NCBI GenBank assembly: GCA_902517565.1
Contig: CABYCU010000002.1
Location: 115,428 to 179,427 of the forward strand
Source: an uncultured SAR86 cluster bacterium
GTDB lineage: Bacteria > Pseudomonadota > Gammaproteobacteria > Magnimaribacterales > Magnimaribacteraceae
Direction: 5' to 3'
DNA: 64,000 bases
The notes below the pieces were generated by a model. The model was not told the origin of the DNA. It did not search any database and was given only the letters and a program-made list of their open reading frames with translations. Made by a program: the position numbers and the translations under genes. How positions within the stretch are numbered: the first letter of the stretch is position 1; every line of letters begins with the position of its first letter. Shown here in pieces: positions 20,032 through 31,224 of the stretch.

Positions 20032-20507
20032 TTTTGTCTCCTAACTCTTAATTTTATTTTCTTTCCTGAAACCCGCAATGTGTAACCGCTCATGAAGCCT
20101 TCTTTAATCTCAACTTCATATCCGTCCCTCAATCTAATATCTCTAATTTTTTCAACGGACTGCCATATTTGGCCATTTTCTAAGATTATTATTAATTGTA
20201 AATTTAATCTTTGAGATACACTTTCTATTTTAGATACTATCTTAAGTTCCTCGACTTGCTCTTTTTGTCTAAGCTTTGTAGATAAACCGAAGTTCTTTTC
20301 TTCGTATTCTTGTACTGTAATCTCTTCTGATTTTTTCTCTTCGGCTATTATATCGTTATTGATAACTAGCACATTGTCTTTATTTAAAAAGAAACTGTCG
20401 TAACATTCCAATCTCTTATTGTCTTCTTCTATCTGAATACATTTTTCCATTTCTGCAAATGAGTATGTGCAAGTAAAAATCAGTGTGGTAATTAAAGAAT
20501 ACTTCAT
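20028..20507 (-). CDS. Small secreted protein of unknown function (contains RLECYD)
   Basis: Starting at MKYSL (20507) gives a clean signal peptide (MKYSLITTLIFTCTYSFA). The ORF-track start at 20543 lies inside the terminator hairpin. 4-nt ATGA overlap with the S9 peptidase. Confidence 0.65.
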   Translation of the reverse strand: MKYSLITTLIFTCTYSFAEMEKCIQIEEDNKRLECYDSFFLNKDNVLVINNDIIAEEKKSEEITVQEYEEKNFGLSTKLRQKEQVEELKIVSKIESVSQRLNLQLIIILENGQIWQSVEKIRDIRLRDGYEVEIKEGFMSGYTLRVSGKKIKLRVRRQK

Positions 20508-20523
20508 TTTTATAATTAGAAAT

Positions 20524-20552
20524 AAAAAGGGTTGCCTAAGCAACCCTTTTTT
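20524..20552 (-). terminator. Rho-independent terminator (bidirectional appearance) downstream of the TonB receptor
   Basis: aaaaagggttgcctaagcaacccttttt: near-perfect stem flanked by A/T tracts on both sides. Confidence 0.88.
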
Positions 20553-20567
20553 CTTTTAGATTTATAA

Positions 20568-23552
20568 CTACAGAGTGAGCTTAAATCCGACCTGGAAGTA
20601 CCTTCCGATTATATCGTAAGTATTCTGTGGTGTTTGGATCTGAGGATCAACAAAACCAAAGAAGTCTTTATAATAAGGAGGTTCCTTATCGAATAAGTTA
20701 CTCACTGCGAGAGTTAATTGAACACTATCAGAATACCTGTAACCAACATTCAAATATGTATAAGTTATATCAGGTATTGAATAGGCATCATAAATATCAT
20801 CAAGCTGAGCTTGAGTGTATGTTCCCTCTCCGTAAGCGCCACCTTCTCCACTGAAGTAGTCAACTACTCCATCTTGGACAGGTATTTCGCTTAAGTATCT
20901 TGTTGAAATTCCGACATTCCAATCTTCATTTCTCCATCTTACAGCAAGATTTACTCTATCTCTGTTGAAACAAGATTCACCGAAGTTGTAACAATCTCCA
21001 ACAACATCTTCACTTATACCCGTCGCGGTTACAGTAACGTTTTCTTCGAAGTGAGTTCCAATAAGATCAACTTCAATGCTTCCACCGATCATAGCAACAT
21101 CTTCAAAAGTCAGGTTGAATGAGAAGTCAGTTCCTTTGAATAGGTCGATTGCTGCACTGTTTAAGTTAGCTGTTCTGACAGAAGTAATATCACCACCATA
21201 AGAACGTTCAATTAATGCGCAAGATCCCTGATTACCATCTAGGTAACATCCATTAAGTGTTGCTGCAACACCAGAACCAACTACTGCATTAGCAATTTCC
21301 ATTTCAAATTTATCAACAGCCATTCTGAAATCAACAGCTTCTAAGAAAGAAATACTTGTAGGCTCCCAAACGATTCCATATGTTTGGTTTTTACCAGCTT
21401 CAGGGGTAAGGTTAGGATTACCAACTTCTAGCTCAAGAATCTGATTATTTTCAGTTGAGTAAGTGTTAGCATCAATACCTTCTGCAGCACATTGTGCAAA
21501 CGCAGTCTGTCTTTGAACACCTGTGTAAGTACCGAATTGATTTTGCTCACAAGGATCAACATAAGTAGGGAAATTGCCGCCACCACCGAAATAAAGATCA
21601 GAAATAGTAGGAGCTTTGTAGGAAGTTGAATCCGTAGCTCTAATCGTTAAGTCATTAATTGGTTTCCATTTAATGGCTAATCTATCTACACTCTCAGAAT
21701 CAAACTGACTGTAGGAAGTTGCTCTGTATGCGTAATCAACGTTTAGTTCTTGGAAGCCAGGTATATCAACTAACAAAGGAATAGATATCTCTGCGTAGAT
21801 ATCCCTACTGTCATAGGAACCTTTTGTAGAAAGTCTGGGATTACCAGACGATCCGCCAGCTTCAGTTAGTCCGTCAACCGTTTCATAACCCGCAAGATCA
21901 ACAATTTCGATACCACCGGCCATTAATATTTCGCCTGCTGGCAATTCATATAGAGGTATGTTTGTTAGGTTAAAAGCGTAACCATGATAAGTAGTTCCAT
22001 AGGTATTCTTTTCATTTTGTCTGATGTAATCAGCTGCACCTTCAGTGATACTGTTAGGTCCAAACATATTCAAAGGCACACAACCCAATTGGCGAGCTAT
22101 TTCGTCTTTACATCTATATTGTGTTCCATTTACATCAATTCCTGCTCCGGCTTCAACATCAAAGGCATTTTCAACAGCAAGCATATTGATGTAATTTCTT
22201 GTAACTTGTGCTTGATGGAAATTTTGATATGTGTAGTAAGCTTCCCAGTCTGCTCCAAGCAAATCCAAAGTACCCGTAGCACCGAATTCCATTCTGTAGG
22301 TATTTGCTTCTTGATTAAAGAGTCTAGGTCCTACATCTAACATTCTTTTTCTGTAAGATAGACCGGCATCAGGAGTCTCAGCTCTTATGCTTTCTGGCAT
22401 AAAAGGATTGTTTTTAGGGATCAAAGTTCCATAAGTAACTTGAGCTCCACGTCCCATAGGAACTGGGGCCATAACTAAATCAGATTCTCTTTTAGAGACA
22501 CCAATCTGATAATCAAGAACAACACCGCTGTCAGTTTCAAAGGTACCAGCAGCCCATGCTTGCCTGTTTTCTCTTTCACCGAGTAATTGCATCCACTCAC
22601 TGTAGTTGTACATACCTTGATTATTCTCAGGATCTCCCATTCTGTTTCCAGAATAAGTAGCAAATGAGAAAGATGATACATCACCTGTTGGTCCTACACC
22701 GTCGAATAACGTTTTTGAACCAGCATTAGTATAAAATCTTCCGGTAGGGATGAAAGTTGAAGCTCCACAAGATGCTTGATGTTGCATTTTATCGCCTGTG
22801 TCTCCATGTCCAGGAACGCCATAAGCTTGGAAGTAGAGCATGTAATCTGGCTCAACTCTTGGACAGAAAGAAAAATCTCTATCCCACATATCTAAACTGT
22901 CTTGCGTCTGTTGCGCTAAAGTAGCTACCATGCTCGATCTTTCACCGGCAGTACCGAAAGATAGTGAAATTAGGTCTTGTTTGGCATCTCCTTTATTAGA
23001 GGATCCTTCACTTATATAAGCTTCGAATCCTTCAAATTGTCTAAGTTTTATATTCAGTACACCTGAAATAGCATCTGAGCCATATACTGCAGAAGCTCCA
23101 TCTTTTAAAACCTCAACTGAATCAATGAGTGATAGTGGGAAGATCTGTAAATCCACAGCTCCGCCAGTACCGGTTCCAGAAGGAGCAACCCTTCTGCCAT
23201 TAATTAGTGTTAGAAGTCTTCCAGAACCAGCACCACGAAGGTTAAGCTCTGTAGTACCACTGTTACCGTTGTTGACTGAACGTTGGTTTGATGCAAGGTT
23301 AGCAGAAGGTAACTCTATTAGAAAGTCACCAATACTTGTTTTACCAGCATCTAGTACTTGTTGTGCAGTGAACACTTCCACAGGACCAGTCGAGTCATAA
23401 TTCGATGTTCTTTTAATCCTCGAACCTGTTACAACAACCTCTTCTACAGTATTAGCTGAATCTTCCTCTTCATCAGCCACAACAGTGTTGAAGCCAAATG
23501 AAAGGAGAGCAACCACTGCAAATGCGGTAGTAGATTTGAACAAATTTTTCAT
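20568..23552 (-). CDS. TonB-dependent receptor
   Basis: EEVVVTGSRIKRT TonB box, plug domain (LLTLINGRRVAPS, VEVLKDGASAVYGSDAISGVLN), C-terminal GRYFQVGFKLTL. SD GGGGGA. Confidence 0.95.
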   Translation of the reverse strand: MKNLFKSTTAFAVVALLSFGFNTVVADEEEDSANTVEEVVVTGSRIKRTSNYDSTGPVEVFTAQQVLDAGKTSIGDFLIELPSANLASNQRSVNNGNSGTTELNLRGAGSGRLLTLINGRRVAPSGTGTGGAVDLQIFPLSLIDSVEVLKDGASAVYGSDAISGVLNIKLRQFEGFEAYISEGSSNKGDAKQDLISLSFGTAGERSSMVATLAQQTQDSLDMWDRDFSFCPRVEPDYMLYFQAYGVPGHGDTGDKMQHQASCGASTFIPTGRFYTNAGSKTLFDGVGPTGDVSSFSFATYSGNRMGDPENNQGMYNYSEWMQLLGERENRQAWAAGTFETDSGVVLDYQIGVSKRESDLVMAPVPMGRGAQVTYGTLIPKNNPFMPESIRAETPDAGLSYRKRMLDVGPRLFNQEANTYRMEFGATGTLDLLGADWEAYYTYQNFHQAQVTRNYINMLAVENAFDVEAGAGIDVNGTQYRCKDEIARQLGCVPLNMFGPNSITEGAADYIRQNEKNTYGTTYHGYAFNLTNIPLYELPAGEILMAGGIEIVDLAGYETVDGLTEAGGSSGNPRLSTKGSYDSRDIYAEISIPLLVDIPGFQELNVDYAYRATSYSQFDSESVDRLAIKWKPINDLTIRATDSTSYKAPTISDLYFGGGGNFPTYVDPCEQNQFGTYTGVQRQTAFAQCAAEGIDANTYSTENNQILELEVGNPNLTPEAGKNQTYGIVWEPTSISFLEAVDFRMAVDKFEMEIANAVVGSGVAATLNGCYLDGNQGSCALIERSYGGDITSVRTANLNSAAIDLFKGTDFSFNLTFEDVAMIGGSIEVDLIGTHFEENVTVTATGISEDVVGDCYNFGESCFNRDRVNLAVRWRNEDWNVGISTRYLSEIPVQDGVVDYFSGEGGAYGEGTYTQAQLDDIYDAYSIPDITYTYLNVGYRYSDSVQLTLAVSNLFDKEPPYYKDFFGFVDPQIQTPQNTYDIIGRYFQVGFKLTL

Positions 23553-23721
23553 GTTTATCCCCCAAATATATAATTGTTAAGTCCAAAATGGACCTTTGTG
23601 ACGCTACATTAGTCAAATTCACCTGAATTTGCAACATTTTAGTGTAGTTTGGTTAACAATAAAAAGTCTAAAAAAAGCTAAATAAGATAGGTTTAATTGT
23701 AAAAAACATTAAAATATAAGT

Positions 23722-24519
23722 ATGAATTTATTAGAAAATAAGAACATTTTAATTGTAGGAGTTGCAAATAAGCATTCTATAGCTTCAGGAATAGCAGAAT
23801 CTATGTCTAAAAATGGTGCAAATATAGTTTTAACTTACCAAAATGATAGATTAAAAAGTAATGTCGAGAAAATAGGCAATGAAATAGGAGTAGAAACATT
23901 CATCCCTTGCGATGTTTCCAGTGACGAAGAAATAGAAAGCACTTTTAATCAGTTAGGTCGTAAATGGGATGGTCTAGACTGTGTTGTTCATGCTGTCGGT
24001 TTTGCTCCAAGAGAGGAACTTGATGGAGACTTTTTAGAAGCAACCACTAGAGAAGGCTTCGCAATAGCGCATGATGTTAGTAGCTATAGCTTTATTGCAC
24101 TAGCAAAAGCGGCAAAAGATATGATGAAAGGCCGACAAGGCTCTCTTCTGACTCTATCTTACCTGGGTTCAACAAAAACCTTACCTAACTATAATGTTAT
24201 GGGTTTAGCGAAAGCAAGTCTTGAAGCAAGTGTTCGTTATTTGGCTGTTTCTGCTGGAAAAGACGGACATAGAGTTAATGCAATATCAGCAGGTCCCATA
24301 AAGACATTGGCCGCATCAGGAGTAAAGAATTTTAGAAAGATGCTGTCTTACAATGCAGAAAGATCTCCTTCAGGTCGCAATGTCACAACCAAAGAAGTAG
24401 GAGACGCTGCAACATTTTTAAGTTCTGATATGGCTAGTGGAATTAATGGAGAAATTCTTTATGTTGATGGAGGTTTCAACATCACTGCAATGGGTTCCAT
24501 TGAGGAAGCAGAGAGTTAG
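23722..24519 (+). CDS. fabI: Enoyl-[acyl-carrier-protein] reductase (NADH)
   Basis: [63 protein letters not shown]. Confidence 0.97.
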   Translation: MNLLENKNILIVGVANKHSIASGIAESMSKNGANIVLTYQNDRLKSNVEKIGNEIGVETFIPCDVSSDEEIESTFNQLGRKWDGLDCVVHAVGFAPREELDGDFLEATTREGFAIAHDVSSYSFIALAKAAKDMMKGRQGSLLTLSYLGSTKTLPNYNVMGLAKASLEASVRYLAVSAGKDGHRVNAISAGPIKTLAASGVKNFRKMLSYNAERSPSGRNVTTKEVGDAATFLSSDMASGINGEILYVDGGFNITAMGSIEEAES

Positions 24520-26390
24520 TTATATCTTTCTATATTCAAATCGTTCTGCAAAGAAAGCTGTATTTCAGCTGTTTCAGAAACTGATTTTTGTTGGGTAAGA
24601 AACCCTGTTAAGCTCTTCATTTGTTCTGAATTAAGGTCACTTTGACCGGACTGTACTGAATCTAATCTATAGATTATAAAATCTCCATTAGATAGCCTTG
24701 CATTACTAAATGCCACGCCTGCCTCAGATCTGGGCAAAGAGAATATGTCATCGATAGCACTAGCAGGTAAAAGAGAGCTATCTCTCTTTAATCGTTTATA
24801 ACTTTCTATAATCTGAGTGTTTTCTATTGCCAAAGACTCTAGTGATTTACCATCATCTAAGCCTCTGATCTGATCTGAAATAAATGCAGAGGATATATTC
24901 GAGACAGTTTCATTAATGTAATCATTAGTTACATCTGCTAGAGATACTTCGAAACTTAATTGAGTTTGCGGTTTACTTTCCTTTACCTGCACAAGTATTG
25001 CATTCAGACCTTCAAATTCAAATAATTCAGGGTAATCGCCCTCTTCGCTTATATTAAACAGAAAGTCTTTTATATTAGCTTTATTGAGAGCTTCGGGAAC
25101 GTTGTTTTCTGAAAAGAAGTTAGATTCAATTTCAGAAAAAGGAATAAGTTCTGATATTTCTTGTAAATCAGTTGCTGAAAAACTCAATTCAGAAACTTGA
25201 TCAAGGAGTGAGAAATATTCTTCTTCAGCATATTCAGATGCCAGTTTTTCAATAATTAGTTCAGATCTTTCTTCAATAGAGGATGGAGAAGGTTTATCCT
25301 GGTCGTCCAGTTTAATTAAATGCACACTATTTAGTAGGCTAATAGGTTCGCTAACCTCTCCTATAGACATTTTTTCCAATGCCGATTCAAACTCGGGTGG
25401 TAATAAGGTACCGTCAGTAATACCTAGACTACCACCGATTTCTTTTGTTCCTTCATCTTCTGAAATTTCTATAACCAGGTCTTCAAAGTCTGTTCCAGAA
25501 TCAATTTTCTTTTTTGCATTAATTAAAGCAACAGTAGCTTCTTCAAGAGTTTTATCTTGATCAATATTTATCATGATATGGGATACAGATTTTCTAATAG
25601 TGTCATCAAAGTCAGAGAGGTAATCTTCGTAACTTGTTCTTATTGCTTCTTCAGAAACATTACCTTCATCAATCAAACTATCTCTATCAATTTGAATATA
25701 AGTGACTTTAACTTGCTGAGGATCAATATAAGAATTTGAATTTGAATTGTAATAATCACTTAAGTCCTCTTCTCTATATTCAAGAGAATTTCTGAAATCA
25801 CTCATAGGAAATTTAATGAAGGATATATCCCTCTCCTGTTCCGCTAAGTTTATTGAATTCTTTATCTCTAGGTCAGTAATGAAAGATGAGTTTAATAAAG
25901 ACAATCTCCAAATATTGCTTTTGAGATCTTCTCTAATTCTCTCAAGATAATCGCTCGGTATAAAACCATTACTTCTAGCAAAAGCGTCAAAGTTTGCTCT
26001 ACTAAAATTTCCATTTTCTAAGAATTGTTCTGTATCAGATAATTGTTGAAAAATATATTGGTCTGGTAAATCCATACCTCTTTGATCTAGATAATTGAGT
26101 ACGGAGAATTTACTAATGAGTGAATTAGTGGAAATTTCAACTAGCAACTCTTCATCTATGACTTCATCTGGGAACCTTTCGGCTATTAGAGATTGTTGGG
26201 TACTAAATTCAAAACTAAGATCAGAAGTGCTTATGTTCTTGGAGCCTACTTTAACCACAACATTAGAATTGGATTCAGAAAAGAATCCAGCCCAACCGAC
26301 TGAGCCGATGAATGTGATAATAATTGCAATTACAATTACTTTTGTAACATTGCCTGTAAGGCTATTTCTTATACTCTGTATACCTGACAT
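24516..26390 (-). CDS. ppiD: SurA-N / parvulin peptidyl-prolyl isomerase, periplasmic folding factor
   Basis: N-terminal TM anchor plus SurA_N region, parvulin core ([11 protein letters not shown]...[20 protein letters not shown]). Gene order next to hup-lon. Confidence 0.9.
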   Translation of the reverse strand: MSGIQSIRNSLTGNVTKVIVIAIIITFIGSVGWAGFFSESNSNVVVKVGSKNISTSDLSFEFSTQQSLIAERFPDEVIDEELLVEISTNSLISKFSVLNYLDQRGMDLPDQYIFQQLSDTEQFLENGNFSRANFDAFARSNGFIPSDYLERIREDLKSNIWRLSLLNSSFITDLEIKNSINLAEQERDISFIKFPMSDFRNSLEYREEDLSDYYNSNSNSYIDPQQVKVTYIQIDRDSLIDEGNVSEEAIRTSYEDYLSDFDDTIRKSVSHIMINIDQDKTLEEATVALINAKKKIDSGTDFEDLVIEISEDEGTKEIGGSLGITDGTLLPPEFESALEKMSIGEVSEPISLLNSVHLIKLDDQDKPSPSSIEERSELIIEKLASEYAEEEYFSLLDQVSELSFSATDLQEISELIPFSEIESNFFSENNVPEALNKANIKDFLFNISEEGDYPELFEFEGLNAILVQVKESKPQTQLSFEVSLADVTNDYINETVSNISSAFISDQIRGLDDGKSLESLAIENTQIIESYKRLKRDSSLLPASAIDDIFSLPRSEAGVAFSNARLSNGDFIIYRLDSVQSGQSDLNSEQMKSLTGFLTQQKSVSETAEIQLSLQNDLNIERYN

Positions 26391-26413
26391 ATTATCAATC
26401 TATAACTAAAAAA

Positions 26414-26433
26414 AGCGCGCCTTTAGGCGCGCT
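26414..26433 (-). terminator. Rho-independent terminator after hup
   Basis: AGCGCGCC-TTTA-GGCGCGCT perfect hairpin followed, on the minus strand, by a T tract. Confidence 0.9.
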
Positions 26434-26452
26434 CTTTATAAACTTTTTTGGG

Positions 26453-26722
26453 TTATAAGCTTTCTTTAAGTGCCTTCCCTGCTTTAAATCCAACAGATTT
26501 AGATGCAGCGATTTGGATAGTTGCTCCCGTTTGAGGATTTCTTCCTTGTCTTGCTGCTCTATGTCTTACATTGAAAGTACCGAAACCTACTAGAGAAACA
26601 CTATCTCCACCAGCTAAGCTTCCAGCTATTGCATTTAAAGTTGCTTCGACCGCTCTTCCGGCTTCAGCTTTTGAACTGTCAGTTGCTGCTGCTACTGCGT
26701 CTGTTAATTGGGCTTTATTCAC
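26453..26722 (-). CDS. hupB: DNA-binding protein HU
   Basis: MNKAQLTDAVAAAT...VSLVGFGTFNVRHRAARQGRNPQTG. Confidence 0.97.
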   Translation of the reverse strand: MNKAQLTDAVAAATDSSKAEAGRAVEATLNAIAGSLAGGDSVSLVGFGTFNVRHRAARQGRNPQTGATIQIAASKSVGFKAGKALKESL

Positions 26723-26825
26723 ATTAATCTCCTAGAGTCTTGTTATGCCGACTTGTTCTTTGCAAAGTCAGTCATAACGATTAAAACCCTACGTTAGAGC
26801 CTTGTCAAGGGAGAATTTGCTTTTC

Positions 26826-29222
26826 TTAGTGCGCTTCTACAGAGCTTTTTTTCTGTCTAGATTTTTTGCTAGGTACTTTGTCATTTTCTTCATCTTTTTC
26901 CCATGGTATGGGTTGCCTAGTTAAAACTATATCTAAGACTTCATCTATCCATCTGACGGGTTTAATTTCTAGTTCTGCTTTGATGTTATCGGGTATTTCT
27001 TTTAGATCTCTAACATTACCTTCAGGTATTATTACAGTCTTTATTCCACCCCTTCTAGCAGCCAAAAGTTTTTCTTTTAATCCACCAATTTTAAGGACTT
27101 CTCCTCTCAGAGTAATTTCACCTGTCATGGCCACATCTGATCTAACAGGTATCTTCGATAACACAGATGTCATAGCCGTAGCCATAGCTGCTCCTGCACT
27201 TGGGCCATCTTTTGGCGTAGCGCCTTCTGGAACATGAATGTGGATATCTTGCTCTTCATAGAACTTAGGATCTATTCCTAAAGATTCTGATCTTGATCTA
27301 ACTACAGACAAAGCAGCCTGAATGGACTCTTGCATCACATCACCTAGGGAACCAGTCTTAATTATCTTGCCCTTACCTATAAAGCTTGATGCTTCTATTG
27401 TTAGAAGCTCTCCTCCTACTTGGGTCCAAGCAAGACCGGTAACTTGTCCAATTCTGTCTTCCTCTTCAGCTTCCCCGAATTCAAATTTTCTTACCCCACA
27501 ATAATCCTCCAAAAGAGCAGGCTTTATTGTTGTGTTTTTACTCTTGGTATTGTCTGCATTTTGTTTTACTACTTTTCTGCATATTTTTGCTATTTCTCTT
27601 TCTAAAGACCTCACACCAGCTTCTCTTGTAAAATATCTAATTAAGTCTTTGATAGTGGATTTAGATATAGAAAGCTCTTTTTCTTTTAATCCATTATTCT
27701 TCTTTTGTTTCTCTACAAGATATTTTTCTGCGATGTTTACCTTTTCATCTTCTGTATAGCCTGGAAGTGTAATAATTTCCATACGGTCCATTAAGGCTGA
27801 AGGGATATTTAAGCTATTAGCAGTGCATACGAACATAATGTCTGAGAGGTCATAGTCAACCTCCAAATAATGGTCATTAAATGTATGGTTTTGCTCTGGG
27901 TCCAGAACCTCTAAGAGAGCAGAAGCAGGATCTCCTCTGAAATCCATTCCCATTTTGTCTATTTCATCCAATAAGAAAAGAGGGTTCTTAACTCCAGTTT
28001 TAGAAAGTTTTTGAAGAATACGGCCTGGCATTGATCCAATATATGTTCTTCTATGACCTCTTATTTCAGCCTCATCTCTAACTCCTCCTAAAGACATTCT
28101 TACAAACTTTCTGTTTGTTGCTCTCGCAATAGATTCTCCTAAAGAAGTCTTTCCAACACCAGGAGGTCCAACTAAACAAAGAACAGGTCCTTTTAATTTC
28201 TTAACTCTTTTTTGTACTGCTAAGTACTCTAAAATCCTCTCTTTCACTTCTTCGAGACCAAAATGATCCTCATTTAAAACGTCACTGGCTTTATTTAGAT
28301 TAGATTGTATTTTGCTCTTTTTCTTCCAAGGAATATTGAGCATCCAGTCGATGTAACTTCTTACGACAGAAGCTTCAGCGGACATGGGTGACATCATTTT
28401 ATATTTCTGAAGCTCTCCCATAGCTTTTTCTTGAGCTTCTTTGGTCATGCCTGCTTCATTAATTTTTGCCTCTAGTTGCTCTGCCTCTTCGGCATCATCT
28501 ATCTCACCTAATTCCTTCTTTAAGGCTTTCATTTGTTCGTTTAAGTAATACTCTTTCTGGCTTTTTTCCATCTGACTTTTTACTCTTCCTCGAATCTTCT
28601 TTTCAACTTTGGAAAGATCTAGTTGTGAGTCAAGATGTTCAAGTATTCTATTGGCTCTATCTGAGAGATTAACCATCTCTAAGATTTCTTGTTTTTGGCT
28701 GATGTCTATAGAGAGATGGCCTACAAGTGTATCGGTGAGTCTAGATAGCGAATCAATAGCATTAACAGTATTTAAAACTTCCGGAGTTGCTTTTCTAGTT
28801 AACTTTACATATTCCTGAAATTGCTTTTTCAATGAAGGTAAAAAATGCTTCAAATTGTCAGACTCTGTCTCTTCTTCTAGTGTGTTAACTTTAACTGATA
28901 GAAAATCTTCAGAATCCTCGATCGATTCTATAGAAGCTCTTTTGTTGCCTTCCACCAATACCTTGAGTGTTCCATCTGGTAACTTAATAAGCTGTAAAAT
29001 AGTTGAAAGAGTTCCTATGGAGTATAAGTCACCTAACTTTGGATCATCTTGTTGCGCTGTCTTTTGAGCTACAAGCATAATTTGTTTGTCACCAGCCATT
29101 GCTGCTTGAAGGGCAGTTATGGATTTTTCTCTTCCTACAAAAAGTGGTGTGACGACTGAAGGGAAGATCACGACGTCTCTAAGTGGCAATAGTGGGATAT
29201 TCAAATTTTTTGTATCAGACAT
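26826..29222 (-). CDS. lon: ATP-dependent protease Lon
   Basis: GPPGVGKTSLG Walker A, LLDEIDKM, PKDGPSAG catalytic Ser, full N domain. Confidence 0.98.
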   Translation of the reverse strand: MSDTKNLNIPLLPLRDVVIFPSVVTPLFVGREKSITALQAAMAGDKQIMLVAQKTAQQDDPKLGDLYSIGTLSTILQLIKLPDGTLKVLVEGNKRASIESIEDSEDFLSVKVNTLEEETESDNLKHFLPSLKKQFQEYVKLTRKATPEVLNTVNAIDSLSRLTDTLVGHLSIDISQKQEILEMVNLSDRANRILEHLDSQLDLSKVEKKIRGRVKSQMEKSQKEYYLNEQMKALKKELGEIDDAEEAEQLEAKINEAGMTKEAQEKAMGELQKYKMMSPMSAEASVVRSYIDWMLNIPWKKKSKIQSNLNKASDVLNEDHFGLEEVKERILEYLAVQKRVKKLKGPVLCLVGPPGVGKTSLGESIARATNRKFVRMSLGGVRDEAEIRGHRRTYIGSMPGRILQKLSKTGVKNPLFLLDEIDKMGMDFRGDPASALLEVLDPEQNHTFNDHYLEVDYDLSDIMFVCTANSLNIPSALMDRMEIITLPGYTEDEKVNIAEKYLVEKQKKNNGLKEKELSISKSTIKDLIRYFTREAGVRSLEREIAKICRKVVKQNADNTKSKNTTIKPALLEDYCGVRKFEFGEAEEEDRIGQVTGLAWTQVGGELLTIEASSFIGKGKIIKTGSLGDVMQESIQAALSVVRSRSESLGIDPKFYEEQDIHIHVPEGATPKDGPSAGAAMATAMTSVLSKIPVRSDVAMTGEITLRGEVLKIGGLKEKLLAARRGGIKTVIIPEGNVRDLKEIPDNIKAELEIKPVRWIDEVLDIVLTRQPIPWEKDEENDKVPSKKSRQKKSSVEAH

Positions 29223-29272
29223 ATAGTTACCTCTATATCTAATATTGGGGTTTTATTCTAAAAATTCAAGTA

Positions 29273-30550
29273 TTAACCTGTTTTAGTTTTGGATGATTTC
29301 TCGTAAACCATCAATGGTTCGGACTCACCTTTAACAACTGAGCCATCTAAAACAACCTTCTGTAAAGATTCTTCGGAGGGCACTTTGTACATTGTTTCCA
29401 TCAAAATGCTTTCCAAGATTGACCTAAGACCTCTCGCACCTGTCTTTCTTTCAACTGCTTTTTTGGCTATTTCAGAAAGCGCATCTTTTCTAATATCTAG
29501 TTCCACCTCTTCCATTTCAAATAGCTTAGAAAATTGTTTGGTCAATGAATTTTTAGGTTCAGTTAAGATCTTAATAAGAGCTTCTTCGTCCAACTGCTCT
29601 AAAGTTGTAATGACAGGTAATCTACCAATGAATTCTGGGATCAAACCAAACTTTATTAGATCTTCTGGTCTGACTTGACTTATTAATTTGTCCGTCTCAT
29701 TCTCAGATTTAATTGACGTTACATTTGCACCAAAGCCTATGCCGGTTTCTTCGCATCTTTGTTGAATAACCGATTCAAGCCCAGAAAATGCGCCGCCGCA
29801 GATAAAAAGTATATTTGAAGTATCTACCTGTAAAAATTCTTGTTGTGGATGTTTTCTACCACCCTGTGGAGGAACTGAAGCGATAGTTCCTTCAATAAGC
29901 TTCAATAAAGCCTGTTGAACGCCCTCTCCTGAAACATCTCTAGTGATAGAAGGATTATCAGACTTACGAGCAATCTTATCTATTTCATCGATATAAACTA
30001 TACCGAGTTGTGCTTTTTCAATGTCGTAGTCACATTTCTGTAAAAGTTTTTGTATTATATTTTCTACATCCTCTCCTACATATCCAGCTTCAGTAAGAGT
30101 AGTGGCATCGGCTATTGTGAAAGGCACATCTAATAGTCGAGCTAAGGTTTGAGCTAATAAAGTTTTTCCGGAACCGGTAGGGCCTAGAAGTAATATATTA
30201 CTCTTAGTTAATTCAACGCCGTCCTCAGATTCGAGCTTTTTGCTACCCTTTAACCTTTTATAGTGATTATATACGGCTACAGAAAGGTTCTTTTTAGCCT
30301 CTTCTTGTCCTATTACATATTCGTCAAGAGTTTCTTTTATTTCTTTAGGTACAGGGAAGTGTTCTTCATCAACCTCTGTAGTTTCAGAAATTTCTTCTTT
30401 GATTATGTCATTACAAAGATCTATGCACTCATTACAAATATAGACAGAAGGTCCTGCTATTAACTTTCTAACTTCGTTCTGATTTTTTCCACAGAAAGAG
30501 CAATATAAAAGCTTATCATCTTCGTTACCTGTATTGTCTTTGTCTGACAT
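29273..30550 (-). CDS. clpX: Clp protease ATP-binding subunit ClpX
   Basis: Zn finger [51 protein letters not shown]. Confidence 0.98.
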   Translation of the reverse strand: MSDKDNTGNEDDKLLYCSFCGKNQNEVRKLIAGPSVYICNECIDLCNDIIKEEISETTEVDEEHFPVPKEIKETLDEYVIGQEEAKKNLSVAVYNHYKRLKGSKKLESEDGVELTKSNILLLGPTGSGKTLLAQTLARLLDVPFTIADATTLTEAGYVGEDVENIIQKLLQKCDYDIEKAQLGIVYIDEIDKIARKSDNPSITRDVSGEGVQQALLKLIEGTIASVPPQGGRKHPQQEFLQVDTSNILFICGGAFSGLESVIQQRCEETGIGFGANVTSIKSENETDKLISQVRPEDLIKFGLIPEFIGRLPVITTLEQLDEEALIKILTEPKNSLTKQFSKLFEMEEVELDIRKDALSEIAKKAVERKTGARGLRSILESILMETMYKVPSEESLQKVVLDGSVVKGESEPLMVYEKSSKTKTG

Positions 30551-30562
30551 TTAAACTCCTGT

Positions 30563-31183
30563 TTATTTTTTAGTTGAGCGACTATCTACAACTTCATCAA
30601 TTAAACCATACTTTTGTGCATCGGTAGGAGACATAAAATTATCTCTATCACTATCTTTCGCTACTTTGTCAACTTTTTGACCAGTATGGTGAGCTAAGAT
30701 TTCGTTTAGTCTTTTCTTAATAGAAAGGATTTCTTTGGTGTGAATCTCTATATCACTTGCTTGACCTTGGAAACCACCTAATACTTGATGAATCATAACC
30801 CTTGAGTTTGGAAGAGCTTGTCTTTTTCCTGACGCACCTCCTGAAAGCAATACTGCTCCCATGCTGGCGGCTTGTCCTATGCATAGGGTAGAAACATCAG
30901 GTTTAATAAACTGCATAGTATCGTAGATAGACAGGCCGGCGGTTACTGAACCACCTGGAGAATTTATATATAAATGAATATCTTTATCTGGGTTTTCTGC
31001 TTCAAGGTAAAGCAACTGTGCAACAATTAAGTTAGCCCCATAATCCTCAACTGGTCCAGTTAGAAAGATCACTCGCTCTTTTAAAAGCCTAGAGTAAATA
31101 TCATAAGCTCTTTCTCCTCTGGGAGTTTGCTCAACTACCATTGGCACTAACTGATTGAATGTTTGGGATACTTCTTTTGTCAT
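30563..31183 (-). CDS. clpP: ATP-dependent Clp protease proteolytic subunit
   Basis: [39 protein letters not shown]. Confidence 0.98.
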   Translation of the reverse strand: MTKEVSQTFNQLVPMVVEQTPRGERAYDIYSRLLKERVIFLTGPVEDYGANLIVAQLLYLEAENPDKDIHLYINSPGGSVTAGLSIYDTMQFIKPDVSTLCIGQAASMGAVLLSGGASGKRQALPNSRVMIHQVLGGFQGQASDIEIHTKEILSIKKRLNEILAHHTGQKVDKVAKDSDRDNFMSPTDAQKYGLIDEVVDSRSTKK

Positions 31184-31224
31184 TATATTTTCCTAATATC
31201 TATGTGGGGACGTTAACTTGATTT

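Noticed and set aside
21984-22340. 118-aa plus-strand ORF inside the TonB receptor gene
   Set aside because: Antisense to a complete TonB receptor; no protein-like motifs.
23581-23593. GTCCA-AAA-TGGAC short dyad upstream of the TonB receptor at 20568-23552
   Set aside because: Only 5-bp arms; too short to separate from chance without comparative data.
26866-27237. 123-aa plus-strand ORF antisense to lon (and similar ORFs at 27322-29067)
   Set aside because: Shadow ORFs of a conserved lon gene.
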